Assembly: GCA_028281825.1 (NCBI GenBank)
Contig: JANQJC010000015.1
Coordinates: forward strand, 1 to 63,554
DNA from: Flavobacteriales bacterium
Lineage (GTDB): Bacteria > Bacteroidota > Bacteroidia > JANQJC01
DNA length: 63,554 nucleotides
Direction: 5' to 3'
Shown: positions 1 through 8,310 of the stretch, one piece after another
Numbering within the stretch: position 1 is the stretch's first letter
Layout: each line of letters starts with the position of its first letter
Notes under the pieces: generated by a model
The model's input: the letters and a program-made list of their open reading frames with translations, nothing else
Told to the model about the DNA's origin: nothing
Databases searched by the model: none
Made by a program: the position numbers and the translations under genes

Positions 1-962
1 AACTTCATGCGTAATAAGCTATCATAAGCGAAAAATTTGGGTTGGGAGTAATTGTGCTTCCACAAGTGTCCACGCTTTAATTGTGCCCCAAAGCTTTCCT
101 TAAACAATTGGATATTAAACTGCTTAGAACCCTTTACCGGGTCAATCCTCGCACCTACAAAATCGTAATATTGAATCCCTAAATCTTTCAATTCTTGTAT
201 CTCTACCCAAGTCGTATAATTACCGGCTCCCTTGGCTGGTTTATCAATTCGGCCTGCCCCTAACCCATAGGATGAGTATCTGCTCACTAATCTGAATTTA
301 CCAATCTGAGGCTCATCATCCAGATAAGTCACATAAAGTAAAACGTTGTTCTTAAAATGTTCCAAATACTCCCTATAATAGTCATAGCTGTACAAAAACT
401 GCCTCCCCTTCTTGGCTACATTTTCAAGCAACTGATATACCTGGGGTAATTGATTATGCCCTCTTTTCACTTCTAAGCCGCTTTTCTCACCCTTACGTAT
501 GTTACTTCTACAATCCTTCCTAAAATTAGCGAATATTTCTTCCAGTGTTGGCGTTTGCAAGTCAATCAGGTATGTCCCAAATGGAGCTGAAATGGTATTG
601 TCAGGCACTTGGTCAAAAATGGCCCAGTTGGGTGGTGCTTGTATCCAGTCACACAACTTCTCTTTGCCTATAAAGTCAACTACCTTATTCAGAAAACTCT
701 TTTCAACTTGGGCATTCGGGTTACCCTTCATCCAAATCACATGCGTTTGAAACTGCCCTATTTTAAATACAACCTTTTTACCAACGGTTAATGGTAACAG
801 CAGTCTATTACCTCCTTCTTCTCCAACAATCCAATAAAAGTCTCTACTCTCTGTCTTTTTCAGCCAATCAGCATATATCTGATGTGAGAAAATTGGAGCA
901 TCCTCTAATAGAAATTCATTACCTGGTACGTCATCAAACTTGCTGTATTTATCAATTTTCAT
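1..962 (-). CDS. FemAB/GNAT-like aminoacyl- or acyltransferase, 3' end cut by window edge
   Basis: The reverse strand from the ATG at 962 stays open to the window edge for 320 codons, so the C-terminus is missing. The central part (about residues 145-260) has the FemAB/FemX look: a FRKDCRSNIRKGEK segment, then a KKGRQFLYSYDYYREYL stretch, a GAGRIDKPAKGAGNY loop and later a YDFVGARIDPVKG strand. FemAB-like proteins in Gram-negative glycan loci are thought to transfer amino-acyl or acyl groups onto sugars or peptidoglycan precursors. The donor and acceptor here cannot be read from the sequence. It is divergent from the glycosyltransferase operon that starts at 1049, with 86 bases between them, which supports a role in the same polysaccharide. 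The family call is good; the reaction is unknown. Confidence 0.75.
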   Translation of the reverse strand, partial: MKIDKYSKFDDVPGNEFLLEDAPIFSHQIYADWLKKTESRDFYWIVGEEGGNRLLLPLTVGKKVVFKIGQFQTHVIWMKGNPNAQVEKSFLNKVVDFIGKEKLCDWIQAPPNWAIFDQVPDNTISAPFGTYLIDLQTPTLEEIFANFRKDCRSNIRKGEKSGLEVKRGHNQLPQVYQLLENVAKKGRQFLYSYDYYREYLEHFKNNVLLYVTYLDDEPQIGKFRLVSRYSSYGLGAGRIDKPAKGAGNYTTWVEIQELKDLGIQYYDFVGARIDPVKGSKQFNIQLFKESFGAQLKRGHLWKHNYSQPKFFAYDSLLRMK

Positions 963-1048
963 ATTCAAAGGCCTAATCTCCTCACATTTTAGGTAATCCA
1001 GCGAAAGATAAATATCTTGGCACGAATTTGAAATTTTGCACCCTTTAG

Positions 1049-2347
1049 ATGCAAAAAATACTCTGTATAGCTTATTTTTTTCCGCCTTGCAACCTTACGG
1101 CGTCACAAAGGTCTTATTCCTGGGCTAATTATCTGAAAGAATACGGTTATTATCCTGTTATCATTACCCGTCGATGGGACCATAAAATCAATCGACTTTC
1201 TGATGTTTCAAAAGCCACTCCCAATAAGGTTTTGCATGAGAAAGAAAAGGGTCATGAGGTCTATTACCTGCCTTACCAGCCTAATTTAAAAGACAAGATT
1301 TACGCACAGTATGATGATAAGAAACATGTGGGTCTGCGTAAAATATTGACCTTTATAGAGTTGCTTTTACAGAACTTTACCAACACAGTAATCCAGTACA
1401 AAAACATCTATCAATTCAGTAGAAAGTATTTGAAGGAAAATCCTGATGTAAAATTGATGGTGGTTACTGGAAATCCTTTCAACCTTTTCAAGTTTGGATA
1501 CTTATTACACAAGGAGTTTGGAGTAAAATGGATAGCCGACTACCGCGATGCATGGACTACCAGCGAAATAAACATGATTGGCAAAGGTTTTTTATTCAGG
1601 ATGATAGAAAGGTTGGATAGGATTTTCGAAAAAAAGTGGGTGAAGACAGCCTCGCTTGTTACTGCCAGTTCGCAACCTATCGCAGATGGAGTGACTCGAT
1701 TAGTAGGTGTTGAAGGCCATGCACTTTATAACGGTTTTGTGAAACAAGATTTTGAGGTAGTTACCAATGACCAACCATTTGAAAAGTTTACAATTACCTA
1801 TGTAGGCACTCTTTATGATGGACAGCCAATTGAAGTTTTTTGTGAAGCACTTAAAAAACTAGTTGACGAAACTAAGTCCGATAAGATAAAACTCTTGCTG
1901 CCCGGGTTGGCTTTTTACAAAACCCAAAAAGAAAGGATTGATAAACTCATGTCAGGCTACGAGGCGTATTACGAATGCACCGAACGTATGGAAAGAGCCA
2001 AAATCCTGGAGATTGAAAAGCGTTCACACTTGTTGCTACATGTGGCATGGAAAGGATTTAAAGGTATTATCGCCAGCAAAATCTACGAGTACATTGCCAG
2101 TGGTAGTTATATATTGGTTACACCTTCCGATGAGGGTTCTATCGAACAAATAGTGAACAGTTCAGGGTGCGGAACTACCACCAATTCAGTTGATGAAACT
2201 TACCATTTCCTTAGGCAAGTATGGGAAGAGTACCAAAAAGGAACCAAGCGCCAAAACGATTTGAACAGCCAAAAGGTTAACCAATTCTCAAGGCAATTAC
2301 AGGTAAGTCAGTTGGCGGGATTTCTAAATAAAATCAAAGGCAGTTGA
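1049..2347 (+). CDS. Family 4-like glycosyltransferase
   Basis: This 432-residue protein has a GT-B fold pattern. The N-terminus, KILCIAYFFPPCNLTASQRS, is the typical first Rossmann strand and donor loop of this GT4 subgroup. A DYRDAWTTS motif lies near residue 168, and the C-terminal half contains a KIYEYIASGSYILV segment in the nucleotide-sugar site. It probably adds one sugar at the cytoplasmic face during assembly of a surface glycan. It is the first gene of a plus-strand operon reaching 8310, and its TGA overlaps the next ATG by one base. The same family occurs again at 23425-24726. Sugar specificity is not predictable. Confidence 0.85.
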   Translation: MQKILCIAYFFPPCNLTASQRSYSWANYLKEYGYYPVIITRRWDHKINRLSDVSKATPNKVLHEKEKGHEVYYLPYQPNLKDKIYAQYDDKKHVGLRKILTFIELLLQNFTNTVIQYKNIYQFSRKYLKENPDVKLMVVTGNPFNLFKFGYLLHKEFGVKWIADYRDAWTTSEINMIGKGFLFRMIERLDRIFEKKWVKTASLVTASSQPIADGVTRLVGVEGHALYNGFVKQDFEVVTNDQPFEKFTITYVGTLYDGQPIEVFCEALKKLVDETKSDKIKLLLPGLAFYKTQKERIDKLMSGYEAYYECTERMERAKILEIEKRSHLLLHVAWKGFKGIIASKIYEYIASGSYILVTPSDEGSIEQIVNSSGCGTTTNSVDETYHFLRQVWEEYQKGTKRQNDLNSQKVNQFSRQLQVSQLAGFLNKIKGS

Positions 2348-3585
2348 TGGCTTTCAAAAACCTGATACTTTTTGCAGGTGCCTATCCTTTTCGCGACCTG
2401 AATACATACTTAAACACAGAGATTCAATACCTGGCATCACATTTCGAGAAAATTTATGTGTTAACTAACTCAAAAGAAATACCCAAAATCAGCCTCCCTG
2501 AAAACGTTGAATTACATGGATTAACTGTGTCTCTTTCCCAATCAGAAAAATGGAGTGGGCTGACTGCTATCATCCAACCAGAGGTCTTGAGTGAGTTAAA
2601 GACTTTCTATATGAATTTGAACGCATATAAAAGCATCTTTAATCATTACAATGCAGCTGAGAAATTTGTAGATAGGCTCCAAAGCTTTTTGCAGGAAAAG
2701 AACATTAAAATCATTGACACGCTTTTCTATTGCTATTGGACAGACTATAGGTCCATCGCTTTATGCCTCCTGAAAAAGAAAAATGCTCAACTAAAATTCA
2801 TTACCCGCATGCATGGCTGGGACTTGTATTGGGAGCGCCACTCAGAAGGATATCTACCTTTCAGAAAACTATTGTTTGATGAAACTGATAATATCTTTTT
2901 TATCTCCGAGCATGGCAAGGAATACTTCAAGAAGAAGCTAAAAATAAGGGTCAATGATAAACTGAAACTGAGTTATTTAGGGGTGAGAGACAATGGATTA
3001 AATCCTGAAGACAACACTCCTGGTAAGCTTTCAGTTATAAGCTGCTCTTTTTCAGTGCTGCTTAAGAGGATAAACCTCATTGCAGAAGCCCTGGCTGAAA
3101 TCGATGACATTCAAGTAGAATGGAAGCATATTGGTGATGGACCAAGTCAATCATTCTTTCAGGAAGCGACCCATAGGGCATTGAAGGGCAAAGCCAATGT
3201 AAAATACCAATTCTTGGGAGAGTTAAGTCAACAAAGTGTTTTGCAGCACTATACAGAAAACTACTACGACATTTTTCTCAATGTGAGTGAATTTGAAGGC
3301 ATCCCTATTGGTATGATGGAAGCTCTTTCCTTTGGCATCCCTGTAATAGGCACCAAAACAGGGGGTGTTTCTGAAATAATAGCCCATGAACATAACGGTT
3401 ACTTACTTCATAGGAATCCCTTACCCAAAGAGATAGCCAACAAATTAGTAGCCTATTACCATCTGCCTGAAACCCAAAAAACAGAGTACAGAAACAATGC
3501 CCGGAGAGTGTGGAATGAGAAATTTAATGCCGATAAAAATTACAGTGCGTTTATAAAAGATATTTTTGCCCTACAAGACAACTAA
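2347..3585 (+). CDS. Family 4-like glycosyltransferase
   Basis: This GT-B glycosyltransferase is 412 residues long from the ATG at 2347; a TTG three bases upstream is in frame but less likely. The C-terminal domain carries the E-x7-E signature region of GT4 (SEFEGIPIGMMEALSFGIPV), followed by a TGGVSEII motif that binds the donor nucleotide. The middle contains an RMHGWDLYWERHSEGY segment typical of this subgroup. The start overlaps the upstream stop by one base and the next gene begins three bases downstream, so it is co-transcribed and probably translationally coupled. It likely acts in sequential assembly of the repeat unit; donor and acceptor are unknown. Confidence 0.87.
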   Translation: MAFKNLILFAGAYPFRDLNTYLNTEIQYLASHFEKIYVLTNSKEIPKISLPENVELHGLTVSLSQSEKWSGLTAIIQPEVLSELKTFYMNLNAYKSIFNHYNAAEKFVDRLQSFLQEKNIKIIDTLFYCYWTDYRSIALCLLKKKNAQLKFITRMHGWDLYWERHSEGYLPFRKLLFDETDNIFFISEHGKEYFKKKLKIRVNDKLKLSYLGVRDNGLNPEDNTPGKLSVISCSFSVLLKRINLIAEALAEIDDIQVEWKHIGDGPSQSFFQEATHRALKGKANVKYQFLGELSQQSVLQHYTENYYDIFLNVSEFEGIPIGMMEALSFGIPVIGTKTGGVSEIIAHEHNGYLLHRNPLPKEIANKLVAYYHLPETQKTEYRNNARRVWNEKFNADKNYSAFIKDIFALQDN

Positions 3586-3588
3586 AAC

Positions 3589-5439
3589 GTGTGCGGATTA
3601 GCTGGATATTATTCTAAAGAAAAGGTCTTCACTAAGAGTGATTTGGAGAAAATGAGCGCTTCCCTTGTCCATCGAGGACCTGATGCTGATGGCTTTTTCG
3701 AGCACGAAGGTCTGGGCTTTATACACAGGCGCCTGAGTATTATCGACCTAAGTGAAGCAGCTAATCAGCCCATGTTTTCTGCCGATGGCAACCACGTAAT
3801 TATCTTTAATGGAGAAATCTACAACTACCTTGAGATAAGGGCAAAGCTGGAAACCGAAAAGGGCGTTAAATTTAAAACCAATGGAGATACCGAAGTAATT
3901 CTTGAAGCTTTTGTACATTATGGCGAGACTTTCGTGAACATGCTCAATGGTATGTACGCCATGGCAATTTACAATCAGTTGAATGGAGAGTTATTCATCT
4001 ACCGCGATAGGATGGGTATCAAGCCCCTTTATTACTATTGGCAGGATGGCAACCTGGCTTTTGCTTCAGAGTTGAAAGCCATAAAAACCGTTTCTGATAA
4101 GATTAGCCTCAATATTAATAAGGCCGCCATCAATGAGTTTCTTCATTTGGGTTATATCCCAGAACCTCATAGCATCTATAATGAGGTAAAGAAACTGCCT
4201 TCAGGCAGCTACCTAAAAGCTGATGGAAAAAGCATCAAGATTAAGAAGTACTGGAACGTAAATGAGCAAGTCAAATCAAATGTATTAACTGACGAAACAC
4301 AGGCCAAAGAGCAACTGAAGGAATTGCTTTTCAGCTCCGTAAGGTACCGCATGATAAGTGATGTACCCTATGGCACTTTCCTGAGCGGTGGGATTGACTC
4401 GACGACTGTTACTGCCATCAGCCAGCAGATATCAGACCAACCTGTTAAGACTTTTACCATACGTCTTGATGATGCTAAATTCAACGAGGCCGACCATGCT
4501 AAAAAGATTGCTGAATATTTGGGCACTGACCATCATGAATACACTGTAACCGAAAAGGATGCTATCGAGTTGGTGGACGAGATTACTGATAGGTATGACG
4601 AGCCTTATGCCGATTCTTCTGCCATACCAACCATGCTGGTGAGTAAAATGGCAAGGCAAAACGTTACCATGACGCTCTCTGGTGATGGCGGCGATGAACT
4701 TTTCTTTGGCTACGGTGCTTATCAATGGGCGAAAAGGTTAGATAGCAGTTTGGTAAAAGCCCTGAGAAAACCTGCCGCTTTTGGTTTTTCACAAATGAAT
4801 AACCGCTTTAAACGCATCGCTCGTGTGTTTGATTACGAAACTGAATCCACCAAAAAGAGCCATATTTTCTCACAAGAGCAATACTTCTTCACCCGTCAAC
4901 AAATCAGGGATTTTTTAAAACCTGAGTGGAGAGAGGAAATAAAACTAAAGGAAACTTTTAGTGAGTTGCCCCGCGATTTAACTGCGATGGAGCAACAGGC
5001 TTTATTCGACCTAAACTATTACCTAAAGGATGACCTCTTAGTAAAGGTGGATAGGGCTTCCATGAAATACTCTTTGGAAACAAGGGTACCAGTACTAGAT
5101 TACAGGATAGTTGAATTTGCACTCAATTTGTCTCCTGACTTGAAAATTAAGGACGGACAAACCAAGTATCTACTCAAACAAGTGCTTTACGATTTAGTCC
5201 CCAAAAAGTATTTCGATAGACCCAAATGGGGATTCAGTGTTCCATTAGCTAAATGGTTAAAATCAAACCTAAAATACCTAGTTGATGAGTACCTAAGCCA
5301 AGAAATGACTGAGAAATGTGGGGTTCTCAACTATGCCGAAATAGAAAAGCTAAAGAAATCCTTCTTTGCTGGCGAAGACAATCTTTACAACAGAATTTGG
5401 TTGATTATACTTTTACACAAATGGCTGAGTTCATCTTAA
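3589..5439 (+). CDS. asnB: Asparagine synthetase (glutamine-hydrolysing), glycan-locus type
   Basis: This 616-residue protein has the full AsnB architecture. Translation starts at GTG, placing Cys2 as the glutaminase nucleophile (MCGLAGYY). The N-terminal class II glutamine amidotransferase domain spans about residues 2-215. The synthetase domain follows with the PP-loop SGGIDST at 266-272 and a later SGDGGDELFFGYG motif. Classical AsnB uses ATP, glutamine and aspartate to make asparagine. Copies inside polysaccharide operons are often proposed to amidate a carboxyl group on a sugar acid or its precursor, and the position between glycosyltransferases makes that plausible here (inference). All key motifs are intact. 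The start is three bases after the previous stop. Confidence 0.93.
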   Translation: MCGLAGYYSKEKVFTKSDLEKMSASLVHRGPDADGFFEHEGLGFIHRRLSIIDLSEAANQPMFSADGNHVIIFNGEIYNYLEIRAKLETEKGVKFKTNGDTEVILEAFVHYGETFVNMLNGMYAMAIYNQLNGELFIYRDRMGIKPLYYYWQDGNLAFASELKAIKTVSDKISLNINKAAINEFLHLGYIPEPHSIYNEVKKLPSGSYLKADGKSIKIKKYWNVNEQVKSNVLTDETQAKEQLKELLFSSVRYRMISDVPYGTFLSGGIDSTTVTAISQQISDQPVKTFTIRLDDAKFNEADHAKKIAEYLGTDHHEYTVTEKDAIELVDEITDRYDEPYADSSAIPTMLVSKMARQNVTMTLSGDGGDELFFGYGAYQWAKRLDSSLVKALRKPAAFGFSQMNNRFKRIARVFDYETESTKKSHIFSQEQYFFTRQQIRDFLKPEWREEIKLKETFSELPRDLTAMEQQALFDLNYYLKDDLLVKVDRASMKYSLETRVPVLDYRIVEFALNLSPDLKIKDGQTKYLLKQVLYDLVPKKYFDRPKWGFSVPLAKWLKSNLKYLVDEYLSQEMTEKCGVLNYAEIEKLKKSFFAGEDNLYNRIWLIILLHKWLSSS

Positions 5440-5493
5440 CATTGAGCTATATTAGCTATAATCCCAAACTCCTGCTATTTTTACCCCACCAAG

Positions 5494-6375
5494 ATGCAGA
5501 ATAGCGAACAACATCACAGCAATTGCCTGGTTTGCGGGTCTCCCAAGTTGAAACCGCTCCAAGGCTTTAAGGCAGCACATTTGGTAAAGTGTGGTAAGTG
5601 TGGTTTTGTATTCTCTCATCAAATTCCAACAATTAAGGAGTTAGAAAAGTATTACGATGGCTATGGAAGAAATGATTACCTATCGCCAATTACTATCAAG
5701 CGCTATAATGAGTTACTGGATGTTTTCGAACCCGAGCGCAAGAACAACAAAATCATTGACGTGGGTTGTGGCATCGGCTATTTCTTGGAAGAAGCCATTA
5801 AAAGAAATTGGCAAGCATACGGCACGGAATTTACAGACGAAGCCATGCGTATCAATAATGAGAAAGGCATCAATATGCAAAAAGGGGTTCTTAACCCCAA
5901 GAACTATCAAGCTGGTGAATTTGATGTAATCACTTCTTTTGAAGTAATTGAACACATCAATAACCCACAAGAGGAGATTACCAACTTCAATAAGATATTA
6001 AGAAAAGGCGGACTTTTGTACATCACTACGCCTAACTTTAACTCACTGCTTAGGCATTACCTGAAAAGTGAGTATAATATCATCACCTATCCAGAGCATT
6101 TGAGTTATTATACACCTGCAACTTTGCACAGGTTGCTCAAGACTCATGGCTTTAAAAGGGTTTGGATAAAAACAACTGGTATCAGCTTTACCCGTTTCAA
6201 GCGTAGCACCAAAAGAAGTGATGAAAAGCTGATTTCCAAGACATCTACCGACGAAAAGCTAAGGCAAAGTTTTGAAACCAACCAAGGAATGAATTTCGCC
6301 AAAGATGCCGCCAATACCATGCTTACCCTTATGGGTGCGGGTGACACCATCAAAGCCTTATACAGAAAAGTATGA
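5494..6375 (+). CDS. Class I SAM-dependent methyltransferase with N-terminal zinc ribbon
   Basis: This 293-residue protein starts with a Cys4 zinc-ribbon-like element (C11, C14, C33, C36), followed by a Rossmann methyltransferase domain. SAM motif I is DVGCGIGYFLEE near residue 89, and the post-motif region contains FEVIEHINNP. This layout is common in sugar C- or O-methyltransferases of polysaccharide loci. The substrate is probably a nucleotide-linked or lipid-linked sugar (inference). It follows asnB after 54 bases and overlaps the next start by ATGA, so it is coupled to the FdtA gene. Confidence 0.88.
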   Translation: MQNSEQHHSNCLVCGSPKLKPLQGFKAAHLVKCGKCGFVFSHQIPTIKELEKYYDGYGRNDYLSPITIKRYNELLDVFEPERKNNKIIDVGCGIGYFLEEAIKRNWQAYGTEFTDEAMRINNEKGINMQKGVLNPKNYQAGEFDVITSFEVIEHINNPQEEITNFNKILRKGGLLYITTPNFNSLLRHYLKSEYNIITYPEHLSYYTPATLHRLLKTHGFKRVWIKTTGISFTRFKRSTKRSDEKLISKTSTDEKLRQSFETNQGMNFAKDAANTMLTLMGAGDTIKALYRKV

Positions 6376-6767
6376 GTAAACCACGCATCATTCAGTTTCA
6401 ACACCTAAAGGGCAACGACCTTAGGGATATTAATATAGCTGAAGGGTTAAACCTGCCTTTTAAAGTAAAACGCTTGTTTTGGGTGTATAATGCACCGAGT
6501 GATGAATTGCTTGGAAAACATGCTCACAAGAAATTAGAGCAGGTACTTATTGCCATGAATGGAGCGATAATTATTGAGACTGAGACATTAGATGGTGAGA
6601 AACAAAAGTTCACATTAGATAGCCCTAGTAAAGGGCTTTACCTACCCCCACTCTGTTGGCATCAGATAAGTTTTGGTGAAAATGCTATCATGCTTAGCAT
6701 CACTTCCATGGTGTATGAGGAAAGTGATTATATTCGTGACTACAACCAGTTTACTATTGGCAGTTGA
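6372..6767 (+). CDS. FdtA/QdtA-family cupin (dTDP-sugar 3,4-ketoisomerase-like)
   Basis: This is a 131-residue single-domain cupin. The GKHAHKK motif at residues 48-54 matches the catalytic HxH histidines of FdtA/QdtA enzymes, which isomerise dTDP-4-keto-6-deoxyglucose to the 3-keto isomer before transamination and N-acetylation. A PPLCWHQISF strand and an SDYIRDYNQF C-terminus also fit the family. The last codons and the stop lie inside an inverted repeat (6757-6806), so the natural C-terminus may have been altered. It overlaps the methyltransferase by 4 bases and the next gene encodes a hexapeptide acyltransferase, the usual partner. The expected DegT aminotransferase is absent from this operon. 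Confidence 0.88.
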   Translation: MSKPRIIQFQHLKGNDLRDINIAEGLNLPFKVKRLFWVYNAPSDELLGKHAHKKLEQVLIAMNGAIIIETETLDGEKQKFTLDSPSKGLYLPPLCWHQISFGENAIMLSITSMVYEESDYIRDYNQFTIGS

Positions 6768-6806
6768 CAGTTTACAACTTGCCAACTGTAAACTGCAAAC
6801 TGCCAA
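6757..6806. repeat. Near-perfect inverted repeat inside the polysaccharide operon
   Basis: Two 19-base arms face each other: 6757-6775 and 6788-6806. They pair with two mismatches around a 12-base loop. The text is built from short 'cagttgacagttta' and 'aactgccaact' words, resembling dispersed REP-like repeats known from Bacteroidota intergenic DNA (recalled resemblance, not searched). It spans the end of the fdtA-like gene and supplies its TGA. It also covers the first in-frame TTG of the next gene. It could act as an mRNA hairpin or be a mobile repeat remnant. No second copy was noticed in this window. Confidence 0.7.
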
Positions 6807-7579
6807 CTAATTTGAAATTCAACAACCGCAATATTTCGATTGGCGAGAATGTGACCATCGGAGAAAATGTCAGAATTGGTGACAATACCGTTATTTATGA
6901 TAATGTGACTATTGGCGATAATACCATAATTGCCAACGATTGTATTATTGGAGAGCCTCTGGCAGACTATTACCACAATGAAAATTACCAAAACCCTGAA
7001 ACTGCTATTGGCAAAAACTCATTGATTAGAAGTCATTCCATTCTTTATGCTTCAGTTATTACAGGTGAAGGATTTGCTACTGGTCATCGGGTTACTATCA
7101 GAGAGAAAACAACTTTTGGCAAGCATTGTCATGCAGGTACTTTAAGTGACATTCAAGGATATTCTGAGTTTGGAGATTACTGTCGCTTGCATAGCAGCGT
7201 TCATATATGCCAACACTCCAAAATTGGGAATTACGTTTTTATCTATCCTTTTACAGTATTCACAAATGACCCACACCCACCCTCCAATTGCAACAAGAAA
7301 GGTCCTGAGATAGGCGATTATACACAAATAGCCGTTCATGCTGTTCTTCATCCAGGTGTAAAGATTGGCAACAATTGCCTAATAGGTGCTGGAGCTAATG
7401 TTTTACATGATGTCCCGAACTTTAGTGTGTTTGCAGGCAACCCAGCTAAGTACATAGGCGATGTGGAAGAAATACTATCCAAAGAAACTGGTGAAAACCA
7501 TTACCCGTGGATGAACAACTATGATAAGGGCTTACCATGGGAAGGGCTTGGCTATGAAAAATGGCAAGAAAAACAATGA
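6764..7579 (+). CDS. Left-handed beta-helix (hexapeptide) acyltransferase
   Basis: The protein has up to 271 residues dominated by hexapeptide turns (ISIGEN, VTIGEN, VRIGDN, VTIGDN), then a second helix section ending in a PGVKIGNNCLIGAGANV coil and an AGNPAKYIG cap. It therefore belongs to the LbetaH acetyltransferase family, such as the FdtC/WxcM enzymes that N-acetylate 3-amino-3,6-dideoxyhexoses. An insertion near residue 75 (ADYYHNENYQNP) is common in this group. The start is uncertain. The TTG at 6764 lies inside the inverted repeat and gives a low-complexity N-terminus, whereas the TTG at 6812 starts directly at the first beta-helix coil and is the better biological start. The end overlaps the following GT2 start by ATGA. 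Confidence 0.85.
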   Translation: MTVYNLPTVNCKLPTNLKFNNRNISIGENVTIGENVRIGDNTVIYDNVTIGDNTIIANDCIIGEPLADYYHNENYQNPETAIGKNSLIRSHSILYASVITGEGFATGHRVTIREKTTFGKHCHAGTLSDIQGYSEFGDYCRLHSSVHICQHSKIGNYVFIYPFTVFTNDPHPPSNCNKKGPEIGDYTQIAVHAVLHPGVKIGNNCLIGAGANVLHDVPNFSVFAGNPAKYIGDVEEILSKETGENHYPWMNNYDKGLPWEGLGYEKWQEKQ

Positions 7580-8310
7580 GTAGACTCAGCATCATCATTC
7601 CTTGCTTTTGTAATGAGGGCAATATCCGTGACTTAGGACAAGAACTCTTAGATGAAGAAAAGAACTATCCTCGAGGAACAGAACTAGAATATATCCTGGT
7701 TGATGATGCTTCTGAAGATAATACGTTACAAGAACTTCTAGCCTTTAAAGCCTTGCATCCTTACAGGATTAAAGTCTTGAGATTGGCTGAAAACGTGGGC
7801 TCAAACGATGCAGTTATGGCGGGTTTAAGTATTACAACAGGTGATTGTATGGCAGTAATGGCTGCCGACGGCCAAGACCCACCAAATATGCTACCACCAA
7901 TGTTTAGTCACTGGCAAAAAGGACACAAATACGTAATTGCCTACCGAAAAGTACTAAAAGTGAGTCCTTTCAATAAGATGCTAAGTAACATCTTTCATGT
8001 TACTATGATGACCATAACACTGACTAAAGCCCCATTAAATGGTTTTGACATGGTAATATTTGACAGGGAGTTAGCAACTAGGTTAGAAAATGAAAAAGTA
8101 AAAAATGCCAATCTTTTCTATTGCCTACTTCAAATGAAAAGAGATGCCATCAAAATACCATTCACCAAACGGGAACGCAAGCATGGGCATTCCATGTGGA
8201 CGTGGTCAAAAAAGTTCAGGTTCTTAAACAGCTCAGTATCTTCTTTTATACCCTTTGCGGATTTAATAAAGAGCAAAGAACTTAGATACACTATCGCCGA
8301 ATCTTTTTGA
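7576..8310 (+). CDS. Family 2 glycosyltransferase (polyprenyl-phosphate type), short C-terminus
   Basis: From the ATG at 7576 (ATGA overlap with the previous stop) the protein has 244 residues; an in-frame ATG 15 bases upstream is possible. The GT-A domain is clear: SIIIPCFCNEGNI at the N-terminus, VDDASEDNT, then AADGQDPP in place of the usual DADLQDPP. These match GtrB/PgfS-type enzymes that load a sugar on undecaprenyl phosphate. That family normally continues into two membrane helices after the KFRFLNSS region. Here the protein ends about 25 residues later without a clear helix, inside a 20-base tail-to-tail overlap with the next gene. It may be C-terminally truncated or a soluble variant. 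Confidence 0.85.
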   Translation: MSRLSIIIPCFCNEGNIRDLGQELLDEEKNYPRGTELEYILVDDASEDNTLQELLAFKALHPYRIKVLRLAENVGSNDAVMAGLSITTGDCMAVMAADGQDPPNMLPPMFSHWQKGHKYVIAYRKVLKVSPFNKMLSNIFHVTMMTITLTKAPLNGFDMVIFDRELATRLENEKVKNANLFYCLLQMKRDAIKIPFTKRERKHGHSMWTWSKKFRFLNSSVSSFIPFADLIKSKELRYTIAESF

